From: DASRPD01 sp035646535 | GTDB lineage: Bacteria; Actinomycetota; Acidimicrobiia; IMCC26256; JANYLB01 | Length of the DNA stretch: 38,984 nucleotides | Direction: 5' to 3' | Assembly (NCBI GenBank): GCA_035646535.1 | Contig: DASRPD010000012.1 | Location: forward strand, 1 to 38,984 | Shown: positions 24,215-31,703 of the stretch, piece after piece | Layout of the letters: the number at the start of each line of letters is the position of its first letter | Position numbering within the stretch: the first letter of the stretch is position 1 | Notes under the pieces: model-generated | Told to the model about the DNA's origin: nothing | Seen by the model: the letters and a program-made list of their open reading frames with translations, nothing else | Database searches by the model: none | Program-made: the position numbers and the translations under genes

Positions 24215-25155
24215 GGGCGGTCGTGACGGGTGGGGCCGGGTTCATCGGCTCGCACCTGTGCCGGGACCTCCTCGCGCGCGGTTGGCAGGTGGTCGCGCTC
24301 GACAACCTGTTGACCGGAAGAATGGAGAACATCGACAGCTTCCTGGCCGATCCCGCATTCACCTTCGAGCACTACGACGTGACGAGGTACGTCCACATCG
24401 ACGGGCCGGTTGATGCCGTTCTGCACTTTGCCAGCCCGGCGAGCCCGCAGGACTACCTCGAGCACCCGATCAAGACGCTCAAGGTCGGTTCGCTGGGGAC
24501 GCACAACTCCCTGGGGTTGGCGCTCGACAAACGCGCCCGATTCCTGTTGGCGTCGACGAGCGAGGTGTACGGCGACCCGCTCGTGCACCCGCAACCGGAG
24601 ACCTACTGGGGCAATGTCAATCCGATCGGCCCGCGTGGTGTGTACGACGAGGCCAAGCGGTTCGCCGAGGCACTGACGCTCGCGTATCACCGCGCCCACG
24701 ACCTCGACGTGCGTGTCGTGCGGATCTTCAACACCTACGGTCCGCATCTGAGGCCGGCCGACGGGCGGGTCGTGTCGAACTTCCTGGTACAAGCCATGGA
24801 TGACAAGCCGCTGACCATCTACGGCGAGGGCACCCAGACCCGCTCGTTCTGCTACGTGGACGACGAGGTGCGCGGCATTCTCGCGTTGCTCGACTCCGAC
24901 TACGTCGGGCCCGTCAACATCGGCAACCCGATCGAGTTCAGCGTGGCCGAGCTCGCCGAGACCGTGCTCGACGTGACGGGATCGTCCTCGTCCATCGTGT
25001 ACGAGCCGCTCCCCGTCGACGACCCGACTCGCCGGCGCCCGGACATCTCGCTGGCGGAACGAGTGCTCGGCTGGCGGCCGGAGATCGACCTGCGCGAGGG
25101 ATTGGCTCGAACGTATGCGTGGTACGCGGAGGAACGTCGCCGCGGCCGAGCCTGA
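24211..25155 (+). CDS. uxs: UDP-glucuronate decarboxylase (UDP-xylose synthase)
   Basis: 314 residues, an extended SDR of the UXS branch. It shows VTGGAGFIGSHL, the family-typical SPASPQDYLEHPIKTL, STSEVYGDP, the PQPETYWGNVNPIGPRG loop and catalytic YDEAK, with RIFNTYGPH and QTRSFCYVDD. It should convert UDP-glucuronate from the preceding enzyme to UDP-xylose. The GTG at 24211 overlaps the ugd stop. Longer in-frame versions reach into ugd and are rejected. A xylosyltransferase has not been identified, but two glycosyltransferases are near. Confidence 0.9.
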   Translation: MRAVVTGGAGFIGSHLCRDLLARGWQVVALDNLLTGRMENIDSFLADPAFTFEHYDVTRYVHIDGPVDAVLHFASPASPQDYLEHPIKTLKVGSLGTHNSLGLALDKRARFLLASTSEVYGDPLVHPQPETYWGNVNPIGPRGVYDEAKRFAEALTLAYHRAHDLDVRVVRIFNTYGPHLRPADGRVVSNFLVQAMDDKPLTIYGEGTQTRSFCYVDDEVRGILALLDSDYVGPVNIGNPIEFSVAELAETVLDVTGSSSSIVYEPLPVDDPTRRRPDISLAERVLGWRPEIDLREGLARTYAWYAEERRRGRA

Positions 25156-25156
25156 G

Positions 25157-26077
25157 GTGGAAGCCCCTCAACCGGAACCGTCGGTGGGACCGCGTTGGGC
25201 CGCGGTGATCGTCAACTACAACGCGGGCCCCATGCTGGAGGCGTGCGTGCGATCGTTGCTCGCCGATACCAGCGCCGGAGGCCCACCCGAGGTGGTCGTC
25301 GTCGACAACGCGTCGACCGACGGCTCGGCCGAGCCGGTGGAAGCCGGCTTCCCGGAGGTCACCGTCGTACGCGCATCGGCCAACGTCGGCTTCGCTCGAG
25401 GGAACAACCGTGGTGTCGCGACCACGCGGGCACCCATCGTCGCGGCGATCAACCCCGACGTCGAGGTCGAGCCGGGTACGGCGCGAGCGCTGCTGGCCCG
25501 CTTCGACGCGGAAGACGACCTCGGGGCCGTCGGCCCACGGGTCCACAATCCCGACGGGACCCAGTACCCCTCCGCTCGCACTGTGCCGTCGGCCACCGAC
25601 GCGCTCGGTCACGCCACGTTCGGGCGCCTGTGGCCGACCAACCCGTTCACTCGCCGGTACCACCGGATGGACGAGGATCACTCGACCCGCCATGACGTCG
25701 ACTGGCTCTCCGGCTCGGCGCTGTGGCTCCGACGAACGGCCTTCGACGACATCGGCGGGTGGGACGAGCAGTTCTTCCTGTACCTCGAGGACGTGGATCT
25801 CTGCACCCGCTTGCGGGAGCATTCCTGGCGCGTCGCCTACGACCCGACGGCATCGGTTCTGCACGTGCAGGGCGTCAGCGCCGCCGGGCATCCGTTCCGG
25901 ACGATTGTCGAGCACCATCGCTCGGCGTTTCGGTACGCGACCAAGCACTGGCGGGGTGTCCGGCGGCTCCTCCTCGGGCCCGCGGTGGTCCTGCTCGCGG
26001 TGCGTGGGCTCGCCGATGTGATTGCCACTGGGCTCGGGCGCGCGCAACGGACGCGGGCGCCGCATTCGCTATCCTGA
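25157..26077 (+). CDS. wbbL: Glycosyltransferase family 2, WbbL (rhamnosyltransferase)-like
   Basis: 306 residues from GTG 25157, of GT-A fold. Motifs are VIVNYNAGPML, VVDNASTDGS, NVGFARGNNRGV, the donor/metal-binding AINPDVEVEP (Asp pair), and WLSGSALWLRR with GGWDEQFFLYLEDVDLCTRLR. Mycobacterial WbbL adds rhamnose to GlcNAc-pyrophosphoryl-polyprenol to start the arabinogalactan linker; the adjacent rmlD supports the same donor here. A xylosyl donor is an alternative because uxs directly precedes. An upstream ATG at 25115 would overlap uxs by 41 bp; GTG 25157 lies one base after the uxs stop. Confidence 0.85.
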   Translation: MEAPQPEPSVGPRWAAVIVNYNAGPMLEACVRSLLADTSAGGPPEVVVVDNASTDGSAEPVEAGFPEVTVVRASANVGFARGNNRGVATTRAPIVAAINPDVEVEPGTARALLARFDAEDDLGAVGPRVHNPDGTQYPSARTVPSATDALGHATFGRLWPTNPFTRRYHRMDEDHSTRHDVDWLSGSALWLRRTAFDDIGGWDEQFFLYLEDVDLCTRLREHSWRVAYDPTASVLHVQGVSAAGHPFRTIVEHHRSAFRYATKHWRGVRRLLLGPAVVLLAVRGLADVIATGLGRAQRTRAPHSLS

Positions 26078-26084
26078 TCACTCC
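26070..26084 (+). promoter_or_regulatory. -10-like TATCCT overlapping the end of wbbL
   Basis: TATCCT (26070-26075) lies within the last codons of wbbL, 9 nt before the ATG at 26085. It suggests a separate leaderless transcript for the next gene. Confidence 0.45.
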
Positions 26085-26786
26085 ATGTCACCCAAGAAAG
26101 CCAAGATCTCGCGGGCCCAGGCCCGATCCCGCCTCCGGCGGGGGAAGCGCCGTCGCAGCTCGATGGGCTGGACCATCGCGACCGTCGCGGTGGTGATGGT
26201 GGGGGTGGTCGGGATAGCGCTCGCCCGCTCGGGCTCGAAGAGTGGGGGTTCACCCGAGATCGGTGAGCACTGGCACGCCTACCTCGGGGTGAACGTCTGC
26301 GGATCGTGGCTTCCCGCGGCACCCGAGTACGAATCGACTGCCGGCATCCACTCCCACGGTGACGGCCTCATGCACATTCACCCCTCCAGCTCCGCCGCCG
26401 CGGGTGACAACGCGACCGTTGCCCGCTTCATCGAGGACAACGAGGGAGCCGGCTGGGAGCTGTCGGCCGACTCCATGCGGCTCTGGGACGGCGTGGAGTA
26501 TCGCAACGGTCAGGAATGCGTCGACGGCGAGTACGCCGGCCAAGGGGCCGAGATCGAGTGGGCCGTCGGACAGGTCGGCGAGCCTTGGGACGGCACCCCC
26601 CGATCGGGAAACCCGGCCGACTACCACCCGCAGGACCGTGACATCGTCGCGGTCGCGTTCATCCCCAAGGGTGAGCCGGTCCCCGAGCCGCCCGACGCGG
26701 AGGCGGCCCTCGGCAACATCACCGACGTCCCGAGCCAGGGCGCGCCGGGGGGCCAGGGCGCGCCGGGGGGCCAGGGCGCGCCGTGA
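26085..26786 (+). CDS. Unrecognised membrane-anchored His-rich protein with GAPGGQ repeats
   Basis: 233 residues. A strongly basic N-terminus (about 1-25, many Lys/Arg) is followed by one membrane segment (about 28-47) and an outside domain. That domain has clustered histidines (His62, His64, His89, His91, His97, His99, His181) and two cysteines (Cys72, Cys145) that could form a disulfide. Motifs are EHWHAYLGVNVCG and GIHSHGDGLMHIHP; the paired His pattern suggests metal binding. The tail is a low-complexity GAPGGQ repeat. I do not recognise a named family. It lies between wbbL and an NDP-sugar pyrophosphorylase, whose GTG overlaps its stop, so an envelope role is inferred. Confidence 0.75.
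   Translation: MSPKKAKISRAQARSRLRRGKRRRSSMGWTIATVAVVMVGVVGIALARSGSKSGGSPEIGEHWHAYLGVNVCGSWLPAAPEYESTAGIHSHGDGLMHIHPSSSAAAGDNATVARFIEDNEGAGWELSADSMRLWDGVEYRNGQECVDGEYAGQGAEIEWAVGQVGEPWDGTPRSGNPADYHPQDRDIVAVAFIPKGEPVPEPPDAEAALGNITDVPSQGAPGGQGAPGGQGAP
26735..26783 (+). repeat. 18-bp tandem repeat, 2.7 copies, coding GAPGGQ
   Basis: The unit CCAGGGCGCGCCGGGGGG occurs at 26735-26752 and 26753-26770, with 13 bp of a third copy reaching the stop codon. Each unit carries the palindrome GGCGCGCC. As 18 bp is six codons, copy-number change would keep frame. Confidence 0.85.
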
Positions 26787-27796
26787 GGGCGGTCGTCCTC
26801 GTCGGCGGGGAAGGCACGCGGCTTCGGCCCCTGACCTACAAGACCCCGAAGGGTCTGCTGCCCATCGTCAACGTCGCGTTCCTCGAGCGCCAGCTCGCGT
26901 GGCTCGGGAGTCATGGCGTCGACGACGTCGTGCTCTCACTCGGGTATCTGCCCGAAGCGTTTCGTGAGCACTTCAGCACCGGCGGCAGAGATGAGGGCCG
27001 CTTCGGTGACATGACCCTCCGGTTCCGCGAGGAACCGGAACCCCTTGGAACGGCGGGCGGTATCCGTTTCGCGGCCGAGGGAATCGACGAGCGCATCATC
27101 GTGTGCAACGGCGACGTCCTCACCGATCTGGACTTGGGCGCGGTCCTCGAGTTCCACGAAGCCCGTCACGCCGAAGCGACGATCGCGCTCACCGAGGTCG
27201 AGGACCCGTCGGCGTTCGGGGTCGTGCCGACCCGAGGTGATGGTGAGGTCGTCGCGTTCGTCGAGAAGCCGCCGCCCGGCCGCGCGCCGACCAACTGGAT
27301 CAATGCCGGCACCTACGTGCTCGAGCCGTCGGTGCTCGGCCGGATCCCGTCCCGGTTGATGGTCTCGATCGAGCGGGAGACCTTCCCCCGGATGCTCGAC
27401 CGGCCCGGAAGGCTGTTCGGGTTCCCGAGCGACGCGTATTGGCTCGACATCGGTACCCCCGAGAAGTACCTCCAAGCGAACGCGGACGTCCTCGCCGGGC
27501 GCCTCGGCCGACCTCCGGTCGCGGACGCGGTGGAAACCGCCCCCGGCGTCTGGGTGGAAGGTGACGTCGAGATCGCGGCCGACGCTCGGCTGGTCGCGCC
27601 CGTGCTCCTCGGCGCGGGGTGCCGGGTCGGCGCCGGCGCGAGCGTCAAGGGATCCGTGGTCGGTCGTGGGGTGTCGGTGGGGGCGGGAGCCCATCTCACC
27701 GACGCGGTCGTCTTGGCCGGCGCGGCTGTCCAAGCGGGGGCCCGGATCGAGCGGGCGGTGGCCGGTCCCGACGGCCCCCTCGGCGTCTCGCCCTAA
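26783..27796 (+). CDS. manC: NDP-sugar pyrophosphorylase (mannose-1-phosphate guanylyltransferase-like)
   Basis: 337 residues. The N-terminal nucleotidyltransferase domain shows VGGEGTRLRPLTYKTPKGLLPIVN (cut here only for description: G-G-E-G-T-R-L-R-P loop and PKGLLP), VCNGDVL with the metal-binding Asp, VVAFVEKP, and WINAGTYVLEP. The C-terminal part is a left-handed beta-helix with hexapeptide periodicity. This matches the Rv3264c-type GDP-mannose pyrophosphorylase found beside wbbL and rmlD in mycobacteria. Glucose-1-phosphate uridylyl or thymidylyl transfer cannot be excluded. The GTG at 26783 overlaps the previous stop as GTGA. Confidence 0.83.
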   Translation: MRAVVLVGGEGTRLRPLTYKTPKGLLPIVNVAFLERQLAWLGSHGVDDVVLSLGYLPEAFREHFSTGGRDEGRFGDMTLRFREEPEPLGTAGGIRFAAEGIDERIIVCNGDVLTDLDLGAVLEFHEARHAEATIALTEVEDPSAFGVVPTRGDGEVVAFVEKPPPGRAPTNWINAGTYVLEPSVLGRIPSRLMVSIERETFPRMLDRPGRLFGFPSDAYWLDIGTPEKYLQANADVLAGRLGRPPVADAVETAPGVWVEGDVEIAADARLVAPVLLGAGCRVGAGASVKGSVVGRGVSVGAGAHLTDAVVLAGAAVQAGARIERAVAGPDGPLGVSP

Positions 27797-27805
27797 CGTA
27801 TCGGC
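27794..27805 (+). promoter_or_regulatory. -10-like TAACGT built on the manC stop codon
   Basis: TAACGT (27794-27799) contains the TAA stop of manC and lies 6 nt before the GTG of the epimerase. The 9-bp gap has no Shine-Dalgarno. Confidence 0.4.
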
Positions 27806-28750
27806 GTGCGCGTCCTCGTGACCGGTGGTGCCGGGTTCATCGGTAGCACCCTTGTCGACCGGCTCATCGCCGAGGGGTATGACGTCGACGTCGTCGACGA
27901 CCTCTCCACCGGCTCTCTCGCGAACCTCGCATCGGCGCGAGCGGAGCGGAGCCGACGGTTCTCCTTCCACCGGCTCGACCTGCGATCACCGGCGATCACC
28001 GACCTGCTCGCCCGTCGCCGGCCCGAGGTCATCTACCACCTTGCTGCCCAGGCCGACGTGCGGATCTCGGTGGGCCGTCCCGCGTTCGACGCGGAGGTCA
28101 ACGTGATCGGCGCGCTCAACGTGTGCCAGGGCGCCATTGCCGCCGGGACCCGCAAGGTCGTGTTCGCGAGCTCGGGTGGCACGATCTACGGTCCGTCCGA
28201 TGACCTGCCGATCCGCGAGGGTCATCCGCAACGGCCCGAGTCCCCGTACGGCGTGGCCAAGAAGGCCGTCGGTGACTACCTCCACTACTACCGGGAGGTC
28301 CATGGTCTGGAGTACACGGCGCTGGCGCTCGCGAACGTGTACGGACCCCGCCAGGATCCCGCGGGCGAAGCAGGCGTCGTCGCCATCTTCGCCGGCAAGC
28401 TCCTCAACCGGGAACGGGCGACGATCTTCGGTGACGGCCGACAGACGCGCGATCTCGTCTTCGTCGATGACGTGGTTGATGCTTTCGTGCGGGCCACCGA
28501 GAAGGGTGGTGGGCTGCTCGTGAACATCGGTACCGGGATCGAGACCAGCGTGCAGCAGCTCTTCGACGTGATGGCCGGGGTCACCGGCGTCAAGGACCCC
28601 GCGCACTACGCGCCGGCCCGCTCCGGTGAGCTGGCCCGTTCGGCGTTGGATCCGACCCGGGCGGAGATCCACCTGGGGTGGAAACCGTTCACCTCGCTCG
28701 ATGAGGGCATCGCTCGGACGCTCGACCGGTTCAAGAACAGCTCACGCTGA
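27806..28750 (+). CDS. NAD-dependent epimerase/dehydratase, GalE-like
   Basis: 314 residues, an extended SDR with VTGGAGFIGSTL, DDLSTGSLANL, the HLAAQADVRISV segment, SSGGTIYG and catalytic YGVAK, then ANVYGPRQDP and QTRDLVFVDD. This resembles actinobacterial UDP-glucose 4-epimerase-like enzymes. It could interconvert UDP-Glc and UDP-Gal, linking to galT at 11007, or act on UDP-xylose/UDP-arabinose given the UDP-xylose branch upstream. The exact substrate is not readable. It is convergent with the nitroreductase; the 62-bp gap shows no strong hairpin. Confidence 0.83.
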   Translation: MRVLVTGGAGFIGSTLVDRLIAEGYDVDVVDDLSTGSLANLASARAERSRRFSFHRLDLRSPAITDLLARRRPEVIYHLAAQADVRISVGRPAFDAEVNVIGALNVCQGAIAAGTRKVVFASSGGTIYGPSDDLPIREGHPQRPESPYGVAKKAVGDYLHYYREVHGLEYTALALANVYGPRQDPAGEAGVVAIFAGKLLNRERATIFGDGRQTRDLVFVDDVVDAFVRATEKGGGLLVNIGTGIETSVQQLFDVMAGVTGVKDPAHYAPARSGELARSALDPTRAEIHLGWKPFTSLDEGIARTLDRFKNSSR

Positions 28751-28812
28751 CCGTCCCTGACCGCCGCCGGCCCAAGGGCACTGATGGGTGAGGCGCAGGT
28801 CGGCTCGCGGGG

Positions 28813-29424
28813 TCAGCGGGTGGCGCGGAGCTCGTCGAGGGCCACCTCCGGGCGCGGCGGTGGGCGGTAGTCGGGGTCGGGTTCGCCGATCAGCACGAGC
28901 GCGTGTGGCAGCCAGTCGTCAGCCAACGCGAGTGCGTCGCGTGCTTCGGCGGGGCAGAAGATCGGGGCGGCGACCCAACAGGTGGCCAGACCCTTGGTGG
29001 TCGCAGCCAGCATGAGGTTCTCCATGGCCGCACCGAGTGACAGCAGGGCCATGCCCCATTCCGCCCGACGGCGTGTCTCGTCGGGGTAGCGGTCGAGGCC
29101 GTTCCACGTGAGACACCCGACCACGAGTGCCGGCGCTCCTGACAGCTTGGCTCGCGACGCGTCGACGAGCTCCCGGATACGCGCCGGGTCGACGCCGTCG
29201 TCGGCGAGGTCCTGGGCCCAGCGTGTGCCCATGGCTTGGGCGAGGCCGGCCTTGGCATCGGGTGAGTCGACGACCACGAATCGCCAGGGTCGCGAATGGT
29301 GGGGTGCGGGCGCCAGGCACGCACCCTCGACGAGCGCGTCGAGGGTGGCGCGCGACACCGGCGTGTCGGTGTAGGCGCGGATTGACCGGCGGGCCGTGAT
29401 GAACTCCGCCACTCGCCCGGTCAT
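28813..29424 (-). CDS. FMN nitroreductase-fold protein, stand-alone FbiB C-terminal-domain homologue
   Basis: 203 residues of nitroreductase fold: ARRSIRAYTDTPV, the LAPAPHHSRPWRFVVV segment, RYPDETRRRAEWGM, and GLATCWVAAPIF. The APAPHH-x-RP-x-RF pattern closely matches the C-terminal domain of M. tuberculosis FbiB, which reduces dehydro-F420-0 with FMNH2. FbiB is a CofE-nitroreductase fusion in mycobacteria; here the two halves are separate adjacent genes, 13 nt apart. The start ATG at 29424 is chosen because the longer frame runs into cofE. The likely role is the reductase step of F420 synthesis. Confidence 0.85.
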   Translation of the reverse strand: MTGRVAEFITARRSIRAYTDTPVSRATLDALVEGACLAPAPHHSRPWRFVVVDSPDAKAGLAQAMGTRWAQDLADDGVDPARIRELVDASRAKLSGAPALVVGCLTWNGLDRYPDETRRRAEWGMALLSLGAAMENLMLAATTKGLATCWVAAPIFCPAEARDALALADDWLPHALVLIGEPDPDYRPPPRPEVALDELRATR

Positions 29425-29437
29425 CGGGCCAATCCGG

Positions 29438-30154
29438 TCATCGGAACAGGTCTTCTGCGGGTGGTCGCACGAGCTCGTGTACGGAACCATCGCGGAACCA
29501 GTCACGGTGCAAGCCGCGCACGATCGCGGCGGGAACACCGTCGGACTTGCCCATCACGAGCTCCGCGGCCGACGCGACCTCGTCCGCGATCGCGACTTCG
29601 GTGGCCTGGAGCTCGCGGCCGCGGGCGTCGTCGTGGCCGCGTAGGTCCTCGACACCGGCGATGCCGGCGACGCCGATCGCCACGTCGGTCAGCCCGCGCC
29701 GCCACGGACGACCGAACGTGTCAGAGATGACGACCGCGACGCTCACGCCGTACCGAGCTGCGAGCCGGTCGCGGATGCGCCGCGCCGAACGGTCGCTGTC
29801 CACGGGAAGCAGCGCGGCGGTGCCTTCCTCGACGTTGGAGAGATCGACTCCCGAGTTCGCACAGATGAAGCCGTGGCGCGTTTCGGTGATGAGCAGCTCA
29901 CCGCGGCGTCGCAGCACGCGCACGGCTTCCTGTTCGACGAGGCGGCGCTTGGCGTCCGGATCGGAGGCGTCGAACGGAACGATCCGATGCTCGGCTTTGG
30001 ACACGATCTTCTGCGTGACGACGAGGCAGTCGTCGTCGGCCAGAGGGACGTTCTGTCTCGCGGCCGCGTCCGCGACGAGGTCCGCGACCACGTCTCCCTC
30101 CCGGATCTCACCGATTCCGTCGATCGCAACGACACGCAGCTCGTCTCGCGCCAT
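29438..30154 (-). CDS. cofE: F420-0:gamma-glutamyl ligase
   Basis: 238 residues, matching the single-domain archaeal-type CofE. It starts LRVVAIDGIGEIREGD and has LVVTQKIVSKAEHR, the TRHGFICANSGVDLSN segment, VVISDTFGRPWRRG and VAIADEVASAAELVMGK. The enzyme adds gamma-linked glutamates to F420-0 using GTP. The ATG at 30154 shares one base with the cofD stop (TGATG). Longer in-frame versions shadow cofD. It is co-transcribed with cofD and the nitroreductase, together giving the last steps of F420 assembly; fbiC and fbiD are not in the window. Confidence 0.92.
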   Translation of the reverse strand: MARDELRVVAIDGIGEIREGDVVADLVADAAARQNVPLADDDCLVVTQKIVSKAEHRIVPFDASDPDAKRRLVEQEAVRVLRRRGELLITETRHGFICANSGVDLSNVEEGTAALLPVDSDRSARRIRDRLAARYGVSVAVVISDTFGRPWRRGLTDVAIGVAGIAGVEDLRGHDDARGRELQATEVAIADEVASAAELVMGKSDGVPAAIVRGLHRDWFRDGSVHELVRPPAEDLFR

Positions 30155-31092
30155 CAGACGACGGCGTCGATCGTGCGGCGAGCCAACGCCGCGGCGATCC
30201 GGGCATCGGTCATCAGCGTGTCGGCGACGACGGCCCGAACGCCGACGGCCTCGACCTCGGCGGCACGGTGGGCGTCGCCCGCGTCGATGACCAACGTGCC
30301 GCAGAAGTCGGCGTACGCGTGGGCCACGCCGACGCACGAAGCGTCGAGACCGAGCCCGGACATGAGCCGGTCCGCGGGACCCTTCACGGTGCGGCCGGCG
30401 ATGATGGGGGAGATGCCGACGACCCGGTCGCGGCGCTCCACGAGGATGTCGTGGACTCCGGGGACCGACAGGATCGGCCTGATCGAGATGATCGGGTTCG
30501 ACGGGCACACGAGGATCGTCTCGGCGGATCGCAGTGCATCCAGGACGCCGGGCGCCGCCCGTGCGGTCTCGGCACCGTCGAAACGCACCGCGGTGACGGG
30601 CGGCTCGGTGCGCTCGCGCACGAACCACTCCTGCATCGCGAGCTCCTCGTCCGTACCGTCGGCCCGCTGCACGGTGACCCTGGTCGAGATCCGGTCGTCG
30701 CTCATGGGAAGCAGGCGCACGGAGATGTCCCAGTTCCGCGAGATCTCGGCGGTCACCTCCGACAATGAGGCTCCGGCGGAGAGGCGCTCGCTTCGGAAGA
30801 GGTGGGTGGCCAGATCCCGGTCGCCGAGGCGGAACCACGTCGCGCTGTCGTAGCGGCCGAGCGCGTCCATGGTGGTGAAGGTCTCGCCCGCGAGCCCCCA
30901 GCCCTGCTCGGGGTGCTCGGCTCCGGCGAGGGTGTAGGTCACGGTGTCGAGGTCCGGGCTGACGTGGAGCCCGTGGAAACGGTCATCGTCGCCGGTGTTG
31001 ACGATCGCCGTCACCGCCTCGGGCGGCACGACGCGCACCAGGCCCCGCAGGAACCGCGCCGCGCCGACTCCACCTGCGAGTGCTGCGTACAC
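30154..31092 (-). CDS. cofD: CofD/FbiA 2-phospho-L-lactate (or phosphoenolpyruvate) transferase
   Basis: 312 residues. The N-terminus ALAGGVGAARFLRGL is the GTP/substrate loop of the family, followed by VNTGDDDRFHGLHVSPDLDTV, RLGDRDLATH and the late motif CPSNPIISIRPIL. It transfers the phospho-three-carbon moiety from a GDP-activated donor to Fo. In mycobacteria the donor derives from PEP, so the product is dehydro-F420-0 and a reductase is needed; the nitroreductase at 28813 fits that route. GTG start at 31092, TACTGT 7 nt upstream. Confidence 0.92.
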   Translation of the reverse strand: MYAALAGGVGAARFLRGLVRVVPPEAVTAIVNTGDDDRFHGLHVSPDLDTVTYTLAGAEHPEQGWGLAGETFTTMDALGRYDSATWFRLGDRDLATHLFRSERLSAGASLSEVTAEISRNWDISVRLLPMSDDRISTRVTVQRADGTDEELAMQEWFVRERTEPPVTAVRFDGAETARAAPGVLDALRSAETILVCPSNPIISIRPILSVPGVHDILVERRDRVVGISPIIAGRTVKGPADRLMSGLGLDASCVGVAHAYADFCGTLVIDAGDAHRAAEVEAVGVRAVVADTLMTDARIAAALARRTIDAVV

Positions 31093-31105
31093 CGCAGAGA
31101 CAGTA
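31093..31105 (-). promoter_or_regulatory. -10-like TACTGT before cofD
   Basis: TACTGT on the minus strand (31105-31100) lies 7 nt before the GTG of cofD and directly after the 15-bp stem-loop that ends the upstream gene. Confidence 0.5.
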
Positions 31106-31109
31106 CGCG

Positions 31110-31143
31110 CGACGCGACCCCCTCACAGGAGGGGGTCGCGTCG
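31110..31143 (-). terminator. Perfect 15-bp stem-loop with 4-nt loop
   Basis: CGACGCGACCCCCTC (31110-31124) and GAGGGGGTCGCGTCG (31129-31143) are fully complementary around ACAG. It lies 23 bp after the stop of the minus-strand repeat-protein gene and just before the cofD promoter. It is a strong terminator hairpin without a T-tract that would insulate cofD. Confidence 0.75.
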
Positions 31144-31166
31144 GCGGAGCTGAGGGGGAACGGATC

Positions 31167-31703
31167 TCAGGCGGCGGGCTCCGACCTGACGAGCGTCAGC
31201 ACTCGGCCGGGGCCCGCTGTCATCACCCGGGAGAGCTGACCGGGCACCGTCTGGAGCTGCTCCCCGAGCGGTTCGACGCGAATCTTGAGCTCGCCCACTG
31301 CGGGATCGACCCACTCGCGGATGTCGTCCGCGAGACCGGTGGCGCGGCCGCTCAGGCCGGTAGCGACTTCCCATGCGGCGCTCGATGCGACGTCCCAGGC
31401 GGTGCCGGCGGTGGAGCCCACCGACGTGCTGATCTGGTCCCGGACCAGGCCCGCCTGGTCCGTCACCTGGTCGCGTGCTTGGCCGACCTGGTCGGTGATC
31501 TGGCCGCGTGTTTGGCCGACCTGGTCGGTGATCTGGCCGTGTGCGGCGCCCACCGAGCCGTGGACGCGGGTGCGGGCCGCATCGGCCTTGGCGACGAGCC
31601 GACTCGTCAGCTCGCGCCGGCGGACTTGCGCCTGTTGGAAACCGATCACGCCGGCGCCGACGGCGATGTAGCCGGCGTCTTGGATGCTCTTCTTGACGTC
31701 CAT
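31167..31703 (-). CDS. Unrecognised amphipathic protein with 11-residue repeats
   Basis: 178 residues. A short helical N-terminus with a hydrophobic AGYIAVGAGVIGF stretch is followed by a basic QVRRRELTSRL. Then come about four 11-residue units (57-67 QITDQVGQTRG, 68-78 QITDQVGQARD, 79-89 QVTDQAGLVRD, 90-100 degenerate). Eleven-residue periodicity is typical of LEA-like and apolipoprotein-like helices that bind lipid surfaces, and general composition recalls phasins or heparin-binding haemagglutinin; none of these is an established homology. AAGGAG in good position supports the ATG at 31703. It is monocistronic, with an AT-rich upstream region and its own terminator, so it is probably regulated separately. 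Confidence 0.75.
   Translation of the reverse strand: MDVKKSIQDAGYIAVGAGVIGFQQAQVRRRELTSRLVAKADAARTRVHGSVGAAHGQITDQVGQTRGQITDQVGQARDQVTDQAGLVRDQISTSVGSTAGTAWDVASSAAWEVATGLSGRATGLADDIREWVDPAVGELKIRVEPLGEQLQTVPGQLSRVMTAGPGRVLTLVRSEPAA
31404..31535 (-). repeat. 33-bp tandem repeats inside the 11-mer repeat gene
   Basis: Four coding units of 33 bp. The first two translated units (31535-31470) are nearly identical at DNA level, which suggests recent duplication; the last is degenerate. Confidence 0.75.
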
